Shown here piece after piece: positions 32,460 through 37,840 of a stretch of 37,840 nucleotides of DNA; within the stretch, counting starts at the first letter, position 1; every line of letters starts with the position of its first letter. This DNA comes from SAR202 cluster bacterium (GTDB taxonomy: Bacteria; Chloroflexota; Dehalococcoidia; Lucifugimonadales; Lucifugimonadaceae). Where the stretch lies: contig RQOS01000018.1 of NCBI GenBank assembly GCA_008373205.1, forward strand, positions 1 to 37,840, in the 5' to 3' direction. Position numbers and translations under genes: made by a program. Below the pieces are notes generated by a model, which worked only from the letters and a program-made list of their open reading frames with translations, was not told the DNA's origin and ran no database searches.

Positions 32460-32725
32460 CCTCCAGCAACTGCTGGAACGATAGAAATTTCGTCGTTATC
32501 TTTAATTTCTGTATTTAGGGAATCGATATATCTAATATCTTCTCCATTGATATAAATATTTACAAAATGTTTCAAGGAATTATCTTCCATAATTTTATCT
32601 TTTACACCAGGAAATTTATTATCAAGATTATCTATTAATTCAATTACATTTGTCCCCTCAACATCAACTGATGTCATGTTATCAGTGAGTTGTCTAAGTG
32701 GAGTTGGTATTTTTACGTTAGCCAT
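32456..32725 (-). CDS. Ubiquitin-like sulfur carrier protein, CysO-like (MoaD/ThiS family)
   Basis: 89 aa beta-grasp protein ending in AVAGG, the C-terminal diglycine that is adenylated and converted to a thiocarboxylate. The stretch HFVNIYINGEDIRY with EIKDNDEISIVPAVAGG closely resembles mycobacterial CysO, which delivers sulfide to O-phosphoserine through CysM and is cleaved by Mec. It could also act as MoaD or ThiS, but the N-terminal IPTPLRQLTD is CysO-like. It is monocistronic and the partner genes (cysM, mec, moeB) are not nearby, so the pathway is inferred from sequence similarity only. Confidence 0.85.
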   Translation of the reverse strand: MANVKIPTPLRQLTDNMTSVDVEGTNVIELIDNLDNKFPGVKDKIMEDNSLKHFVNIYINGEDIRYIDSLNTEIKDNDEISIVPAVAGG

Positions 32726-32783
32726 TACTTATTATTAACTTATTGTTATCTTTTTATTATATTATGATTCACAATAACTAAAA

Positions 32784-33740
32784 ATGAAAGTAAATTTTAT
32801 GGCATTATCAACTTTAGAAAATTCAATAACCGTACTCGGTGCACTAAATATGGACTTGATAATGGATCTTGAAAGACCAGCTAAACCTGGTGAAACTGTT
32901 GTAGGTAAAAAATTTTATACAGCTCCAGGCGGAAAAGGTGGCAACCAAGCTGTAGCGGCAGCTAGAGTCTCAAAAGAGAATTCTGTAATTTTTTTGGGAT
33001 CTGTTGGAAATGATAGTTATGGAACTGAATTAACCAATTATCTTTCAAATGAAAATATTATTACAAATGAGATAAATATCGATAAAAATAATCATAGTGG
33101 AATTGCAATTATTTTTACAGATATAGATGGTGAAAATTATGTTAATGCTGTTTATGGTGCAAATGAGATTAGAAATAAAGAAATTATAAATTCATTTAAT
33201 AAAAATATAAAAAATACAAAAATATTAATTACACAAAATGAAATGGATGAAAAAATCACATTATCATGTATGGAAATAGCTTCAAAGAATAATATACCTA
33301 TAATTTTGGATCCTGCTCCTTTTAGATCGTCGTTGAAAAATGACTATTACAAAATGGCAAGTATAATTACACCTAATGAAATTGAAGCAGAGTATATGAC
33401 AGGAATTGAGATAAAAAATATAGATGATGCAAAAAATGCAGGAAAAAAACTATTAGATAAAAAAATAAAAAATATAATAATAACTCTTGGAGAAAATGGA
33501 GCTTTTTTAGTTAATAATGAAACAGAAAAATATTTCCCTCCATATAATGTTGAAAAAGTAAAAGCCAGTGTTGCAGCTGGAGATGCTTTTACTGGAATTT
33601 TAGGAGCTTCCTTATCATCAGGAATAATTTTAGAAGAAGCAATTAAAATTGCAGTAATTGGATCTGCATTAAGTACAACAAAATATGGAGCTCAAGAATC
33701 AATGCCATATTATTCTGAGATAGAAGAAATTATAGGCTAA
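32784..33740 (+). CDS. rbsK: Ribokinase-like PfkB-family sugar kinase
   Basis: 318 aa. GALNMDLIMDL (about 19-29) starts the sugar-binding site; PGGKGGNQAVAAARV is the ribokinase GG motif; NEIEAEYMTG is the metal/ATP region; VAAGDAFTG holds catalytic base Asp267 and the anion hole. It phosphorylates ribose or a related sugar at O5. The start is uncertain: ATG at 32784 or at 32799 (five residues later); neither has a good Shine-Dalgarno sequence. Standalone gene without ribose transporter genes, so salvage of nucleoside-derived ribose is one option. Its stop overlaps that of convergent pyrD. Confidence 0.87.
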   Translation: MKVNFMALSTLENSITVLGALNMDLIMDLERPAKPGETVVGKKFYTAPGGKGGNQAVAAARVSKENSVIFLGSVGNDSYGTELTNYLSNENIITNEINIDKNNHSGIAIIFTDIDGENYVNAVYGANEIRNKEIINSFNKNIKNTKILITQNEMDEKITLSCMEIASKNNIPIILDPAPFRSSLKNDYYKMASIITPNEIEAEYMTGIEIKNIDDAKNAGKKLLDKKIKNIIITLGENGAFLVNNETEKYFPPYNVEKVKASVAAGDAFTGILGASLSSGIILEEAIKIAVIGSALSTTKYGAQESMPYYSEIEEIIG

Positions 33741-34765
33741 ACTAAACTTAAACCTTTTATTTCTTCTAATGAATTAACATTTTTTTCTTTCATTAGTTTT
33801 GCTAATTTTTTATTTATTGTATAAGCAAAAAAAGGCCCATTATAAATAAATCCAGTATATGCTTGACATAAATCAGCTCCTAGAGCCAGACAATTCCATA
33901 CATCTTTTTCATCAAAAATACCCCCACAAGCTATAATTATAGGATCCGAACCCAATGCAGATCTAATTTCCGCAATCATTCTTTGAGTATTCTTAGTTAA
34001 TACTTTTCCAGAAATCCCACCTTTGCCTACAGCTAATTTATTGTTCATAATTGGCATACTATTAGCAATTACCAAACCATCTGCACCTGATATTATACTT
34101 GTTCTTGCTAAATCTAAGTACTCATCTTTGTCTTTATCTTCCCAAGGTGGAAGCTTAATTAATATTTTATTTCTCGATATACTTTTTATTTTTTCTACTA
34201 ATTTAGAAAGTGCAGAAGGATTATGAAATACTCTTAAGCCTGATGTATTTGGACTTGATACATTTATTTCAAATATATTAGTGTATTCTTCTAATCTTTC
34301 TACGCATGAAATTATTTCGTCCTCAGTTACACCAGATACAGATAAAAAGAGGCTTTTTTTAATACCCTTGGATTTTCTCAAGTTTTTTTCAACATTATCC
34401 AAACCTATGCTTGGAAAACCTAATGAATTTACTAAAGCGTACTTTTCAGGAATATGAAATAATCTTGGTTTTGGATTCCCAAATCTCTCTTGAAGTGTAA
34501 TTGTACCACCAGTTACAAAACCAAATCCTAGAGATAAAAGAGGTTTTAATGTTTTACAATTTTTATCATATCCTGCAGCTAAACCAATAGGAGAATCTAA
34601 TTCTAAACCAGCAATATTAGTTTGAGTAATTTTATTTTTTTTTGAATAATTTATGGGATTTAAATAACTAAAAAAAGGTAATTGTAATAACTTTTCAGCT
34701 AAAAAATGAGACACCTCAGGATTTATAAGTTGTAGAATTGGTAATATTAGTAATTTGTAAAGCAA
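33737..34765 (-). CDS. pyrD: Dihydroorotate dehydrogenase, class 2 (quinone-dependent)
   Basis: 342 aa. Oxidises dihydroorotate to orotate with FMN, passing electrons to membrane quinone. The N-terminal two-helix segment (residues 1-30, LYKLLILPILQLINPEVSHF) is the membrane/quinone-tunnel element that marks class 2. GLAAGYDKN, VTGGTITLQERFGNPKPRLF, NSLGFPS, NVSSPNTSGLR (the usual catalytic-Ser region), KLPPW and IACGGIFDEKDV are family blocks. The start is TTG at 34763-34765, fixed by GAGGAG 7 nt upstream and the correct N-terminal helix length. A class 2 enzyme fits a respiring host. Confidence 0.95.
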   Translation of the reverse strand: MLYKLLILPILQLINPEVSHFLAEKLLQLPFFSYLNPINYSKKNKITQTNIAGLELDSPIGLAAGYDKNCKTLKPLLSLGFGFVTGGTITLQERFGNPKPRLFHIPEKYALVNSLGFPSIGLDNVEKNLRKSKGIKKSLFLSVSGVTEDEIISCVERLEEYTNIFEINVSSPNTSGLRVFHNPSALSKLVEKIKSISRNKILIKLPPWEDKDKDEYLDLARTSIISGADGLVIANSMPIMNNKLAVGKGGISGKVLTKNTQRMIAEIRSALGSDPIIIACGGIFDEKDVWNCLALGADLCQAYTGFIYNGPFFAYTINKKLAKLMKEKNVNSLEEIKGLSLV

Positions 34766-34825
34766 TTTTTACTCCTCACTTTTATTTTAAACAAAACATT
34801 ACTTAGTAACAAGGAATAAATATTT

Positions 34826-35548
34826 ATGTCAGACATAAATTTTAGATTAGGCTCATCAAAAGAGCCCAAAGGTCATGCAGTAATATATTTTGTTGAAGAT
34901 AATAATATTTTTGTGTCATACGTAGTAGATTTTCCAATAACAGTTGATATGTCAAAATATATCCCTGAGATGTTTGCTGATCAAATTCCTGAGCAGGATA
35001 TGGATAAAATCATAATACCTCCTGTTCCAGAAAAATACGAAGGATCAATTGAGTCACTTGAGAATTTATGTCAGCTGAGAGGAGATGACTTAGTTGATGG
35101 AGGAACAATTAATATAAAAGAGAGCACCCTTGCAATGTCAAAATTATCAAAATTAGGCCAAGATTATTCTGATACATGTAAAGATTTCTATGATAATGTT
35201 TCTCTAAAAAAAATTTTTAATAACTCTGTAGATTCTTCAAAAAATGAATTTTCAAATCTTACTGAGTCAGAATTATTAGCCGAGATCACAAAAATTGTAG
35301 GGAACATAAAATTTCTAAAAGATAACAATGAGTCAATAAGTTCAGAAATTGAAAATATAAATAATATTAGCTCTTTATTACCAGAAAACAGAAAAATTAA
35401 AGAAATTTTAGATTATCTTGATTTAGAGAAAAAAAATTCAGAAGCAATAATTTCAGCTTATATAAGCAGAGCTTATAGTATGTTCAAAGAAGATTATATA
35501 AAGGTAAAAGAACTAGAAAATGAAATATTAGAATTGGAAAATAATTGA
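34826..35548 (+). CDS. Unrecognised 240-aa protein with coiled-coil C-terminus
   Basis: The N-terminal half (1-95) reads as a small beta-rich domain: RLGSSKEPKGHAVIYFVEDNN, then YVVDFPITVDMSKYIPEMF and a Pro-rich IIPPVPEKY. From about 130 to 240 it is highly charged and helical, ending in KVKELENEILELENN, a likely coiled coil. There is no signal peptide or membrane helix. AAGGA precedes the ATG. Its stop overlaps the TTG start of the MFS gene, so the two are coupled and co-expressed with mutL downstream. I do not recognise the family; the N-terminal pattern seems conserved enough to be a real domain. Confidence 0.75.
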   Translation: MSDINFRLGSSKEPKGHAVIYFVEDNNIFVSYVVDFPITVDMSKYIPEMFADQIPEQDMDKIIIPPVPEKYEGSIESLENLCQLRGDDLVDGGTINIKESTLAMSKLSKLGQDYSDTCKDFYDNVSLKKIFNNSVDSSKNEFSNLTESELLAEITKIVGNIKFLKDNNESISSEIENINNISSLLPENRKIKEILDYLDLEKKNSEAIISAYISRAYSMFKEDYIKVKELENEILELENN

Positions 35549-36765
35549 CCACTCAAGAAAGATCAGGTTTCTTAGCTAGCCTTTATATAAAAAATTTCAG
35601 ATATATGTGGTTAAGTCTTTTTTTCTCAATGGCTGGATTTCAAATACAAATGACAGTTCGAGGTATTTTAGTATATGACATAACAGATGATGCTTTTCTA
35701 ACTGGATTGGTATCTGCTGGATTTGCACCATCTTTATTAGCTTTCTCAATGTTTGGTGGGGTCTTAGGGGAAAAAGTAGAGAAAAGAAAATTAATTCAAT
35801 TTGCACAGGGGATGAATTGTTTAGGAAGTGTTGTTGTAGGCTTTTTAATTTTCACTGAATTTATTCATTGGAGCCATCTACTAATTATTTCTGTAACCCA
35901 AGGAGCTATGTTTGCTATTCAAGTACCTGCAAGACAATCTTTGATACCTGATTTAGTAGGGAAAAAATTAGTTACTAATGCTATAGGTTTAAATTCAATG
36001 GCAATGGGAGTTACATTAATGATTGCTCCTGCAATAGGGGGTTATACATATGAATTTTTTGGACCCCTTAATTCCTATATGATCGTTTCAATCTTAATGG
36101 TAATAGGAGTAGGATTTACTGGATTTATTCCGAAGTTTCCACCAAAAATCAAAACTGATAATGTTTCTACTCTTGGTGGAATAATGAATGGATTTAAGTA
36201 TCTAAAGAAAAACAATATCATAAGAATAATATGGATTCATGCAGTTATACTTGCTTTATGCACTGGTCCATTTAGAATGCTTATTCCAGTGTTTGCAAAA
36301 GATGTTTATCTTTCATCACCAGGAGATGTTGGAAATTTAATGGCCGCTGGGGGAATAGGTGGTATTTTATCTTCAATATTGATTGCGTCTTTATCATCTG
36401 AAACAAGGAGAGGAATAATACTTATTATAATAGGAATAGCTACAGGCATAGGCCTATTTATGATGGCAACTATTAATTTATTTTTTATTGGAATAATTGG
36501 AATGATAATACTTGGTTTTTCAGAGACAGGAAGATGGAGTTTAGGTCAAGCTCTGATGATGTCTAATGCAGATGAAGAATATCGTGCACGAGTAATAAGC
36601 TTATTAATGATGTCTTGGGGGCTAATGCCACTAAGTATGCTACCTATGAGTTGGGCTTTTGGTTATTTTGGCGCAGAAATAACTACTTTATTTACGGCTG
36701 TAATTACATTATTATTTGCTATATCTAGCCTGATTTGGGCAAGAGCTTTGGTAAAAATAAAATAA
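35545..36765 (+). CDS. MFS transporter, EntS/MFS_3-like exporter
   Basis: 406 aa with about 12 hydrophobic helices. The N-terminus FLASLYIKNFRYMWLSLFFSMAGFQIQM is the typical first-helix pattern of the MFS_3/EntS group, and FAPSLLAFSMFGGVLGEKVEKRKLIQFAQ is the A-like motif between helices 2 and 3; GGIGGILSSILIASLSSETRRG is the equivalent in the second half. Such proteins export siderophores, drugs or other small molecules by proton antiport. The start is TTG at 35545, overlapping the previous stop (TTGA); an internal ATG at 35605 would remove part of helix 1. mutL follows with a one-base overlap. Confidence 0.87.
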   Translation: MTTQERSGFLASLYIKNFRYMWLSLFFSMAGFQIQMTVRGILVYDITDDAFLTGLVSAGFAPSLLAFSMFGGVLGEKVEKRKLIQFAQGMNCLGSVVVGFLIFTEFIHWSHLLIISVTQGAMFAIQVPARQSLIPDLVGKKLVTNAIGLNSMAMGVTLMIAPAIGGYTYEFFGPLNSYMIVSILMVIGVGFTGFIPKFPPKIKTDNVSTLGGIMNGFKYLKKNNIIRIIWIHAVILALCTGPFRMLIPVFAKDVYLSSPGDVGNLMAAGGIGGILSSILIASLSSETRRGIILIIIGIATGIGLFMMATINLFFIGIIGMIILGFSETGRWSLGQALMMSNADEEYRARVISLLMMSWGLMPLSMLPMSWAFGYFGAEITTLFTAVITLLFAISSLIWARALVKIK

Positions 36766-37840
36766 TGCAACCTAAAATTAAAAAACTTTCTAAAGATATT
36801 TCATTATTAATTGCAGCAGGTGAAGTGATAGATAAGCCTGTATCAATCATAAAAGAACTAGTTGAAAATTCTATTGATGCAAATTCAAAAAAAATTATTA
36901 TAAAAATTAAAAATGGAGGAAAAGATTACATATCAATTACCGATGACGGAATTGGTATAAATCCTGATGAATTAGAATTAGCCTTTGAAAGTCATGCTAC
37001 ATCAAAATTAAACTCTAAAGATGATATATATAAAGTATCATCTTTAGGCTTTAGAGGAGAGGCGTTAGCATCAATATCTTCCGTGTCAAAAATAGAGTGC
37101 AAATCAAGAATTAAGAGTTTAGATTATGGGAATTTAATCGAGATAAAGTATGGAAAAGTTATTTCAAAATCAAAAATAGCTTCTAATTATGGAACTCAAA
37201 TAATAGTAAAAGATATATTTCATAATATTCCTGCAAGACTAAAATACTTATCTAATACTAGATCAGAATCTGGAAGAATAGGTCAATTTATTCAAAGTGT
37301 ATCTATGTCATACCCAAAAATTTCATTTGAACTTATAATTGATGGGAAAAAAAAATATCATACAAAAGGAGACAATAGTAAAATCACAATATTTAATCAA
37401 TTATATAAATTACTTTCTAATGATTTAATAAGTGTAGATTTTAGAGAAAATTCATATCAATTATCTGGATATATAAGTAAACCTAATAAAAATTTTGGGA
37501 ACAGATCTCGCATGAACTTTACTACCAATGGAAGAGTTATAAAAAATCCTAAAATATTTTATAGTATCGAAAATGCATATAGGTACTTCAATAAGAACAA
37601 AAGATTTCCTATTTTCAACCTTAATCTTACGATTCCATTTAATGAAGTTGATGTTAATATTCATCCTCAAAAACATGAGGTAAAGTTTGAGAAAGAAGCT
37701 GAAGTAATATCTTTCATATATAACAATATTTTAAAAGTATTAAATTCAGAAATCCCGTCAGAAAATATTAAGATAAATATTGAGCAAAATAAAGTCATTT
37801 CTCAATATGAAAATTCAGAGTTTGATCAAACTGATTTTTT
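36765..37840 (+). CDS. mutL: DNA mismatch repair protein MutL, N-terminal part, runs off right edge
   Basis: 358 codons are in the window with no stop. The GHKL ATPase motifs are intact: LIAAGEVIDKPVSIIKELVENSIDA (Glu31 and Asn35 for catalysis and Mg2+), ITDDGIGI (Asp for adenine), and LGFRGEALASISSV (ATP lid). The following transducer domain has TTNGRVIKN, and DVNIHPQKHEVKF supplies the conserved catalytic-loop lysine. The usual N-terminal IAAGEVI reads LIAAGEVI with a 13-residue leader, normal for the family. The start ATG at 36765 shares one base with the MFS stop (TAATG). The MutL dimerisation/endonuclease domain lies beyond the window, so MutH-independence cannot be judged. Confidence 0.96.
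   Translation, partial: MQPKIKKLSKDISLLIAAGEVIDKPVSIIKELVENSIDANSKKIIIKIKNGGKDYISITDDGIGINPDELELAFESHATSKLNSKDDIYKVSSLGFRGEALASISSVSKIECKSRIKSLDYGNLIEIKYGKVISKSKIASNYGTQIIVKDIFHNIPARLKYLSNTRSESGRIGQFIQSVSMSYPKISFELIIDGKKKYHTKGDNSKITIFNQLYKLLSNDLISVDFRENSYQLSGYISKPNKNFGNRSRMNFTTNGRVIKNPKIFYSIENAYRYFNKNKRFPIFNLNLTIPFNEVDVNIHPQKHEVKFEKEAEVISFIYNNILKVLNSEIPSENIKINIEQNKVISQYENSEFDQTDF

Overview
The window is a compact, strongly AT-rich bacterial chromosome segment (roughly 30% GC by eye). It holds 41 protein genes and no rRNA, tRNA, CRISPR array, insertion sequence or prophage that I can see. The genes at the two ends, aroA and mutL, run off the window. No intergenic gap exceeds 160 bp. Gene content points to a free-living marine-type Chloroflexota, probably a streamlined SAR202-like lineage. 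The pointers are an enolase-superfamily (mandelate racemase-like) enzyme, an IlvD/Edd sugar-acid dehydratase, several 2-hydroxyacid dehydrogenases, a PAC2 protein, a CysO-type sulfur carrier and a corrinoid methyltransferase cluster, all in a low-GC background. The taxon is an inference from gene content, not a measurement.

Layout. (1) 1-2683, minus: PAC2 protein, an unrecognised 210-aa protein, a prephenate-dehydrogenase-like protein and the start of aroA, tightly coupled. (2) 2818-8256: an MDR oxidoreductase; a two-subunit CoA-transferase with a mandelate-racemase-family enzyme; a cyclophilin; an EamA transporter; and a 107-aa unknown followed by the one clear intrinsic terminator. (3) 8376-12400: coaE, an ornithine-cyclodeaminase-family enzyme paired with a class V aminotransferase, and rmuC. 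(4) 12397-19016, minus: an eight-gene operon for corrinoid-dependent methyl transfer. In transcription order it encodes a virulence-factor-family protein, a homocysteine S-methyltransferase-family protein, an unknown 214-aa protein, a UroD/MtaA-family methyltransferase, a B12-binding corrinoid protein, a 92-aa four-cysteine protein, a RACo-type [2Fe-2S]/ASKHA reductive activase and a 2-hydroxyacid dehydrogenase. (5) 19084-22765, plus, divergent from region 4 across 67 bp: a second 2-hydroxyacid dehydrogenase, a beta-hydroxyacid dehydrogenase, a tartrate/D-malate-type dehydrogenase and a HAD phosphatase. It converges on an IlvD/Edd dehydratase. (6) 24612-32459, plus: rnd-alaS-ruvX-aroE-aroC-aroK-aroB. 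(7) 32456-37840: CysO-like carrier, ribokinase, quinone-type pyrD, an unknown 240-aa protein, an MFS exporter and mutL.

How the parts fit. The ar- genes at both ends supply most of the shikimate pathway (aroB, E, K, A and C, plus a tyrA-like gene). The middle is catabolic. Regions 4 and 5 together look like a system that removes a methyl group from an unknown, possibly methoxylated or N/S-methylated, compound through a corrinoid protein and then oxidises hydroxyacid products. This is the best candidate here for an undescribed system: it has a full set of core parts plus three small or uncharacterised partners, and it has no recognisable MtrH-type methyltetrahydrofolate methyltransferase. Its substrate and methyl acceptor cannot be read from sequence alone.
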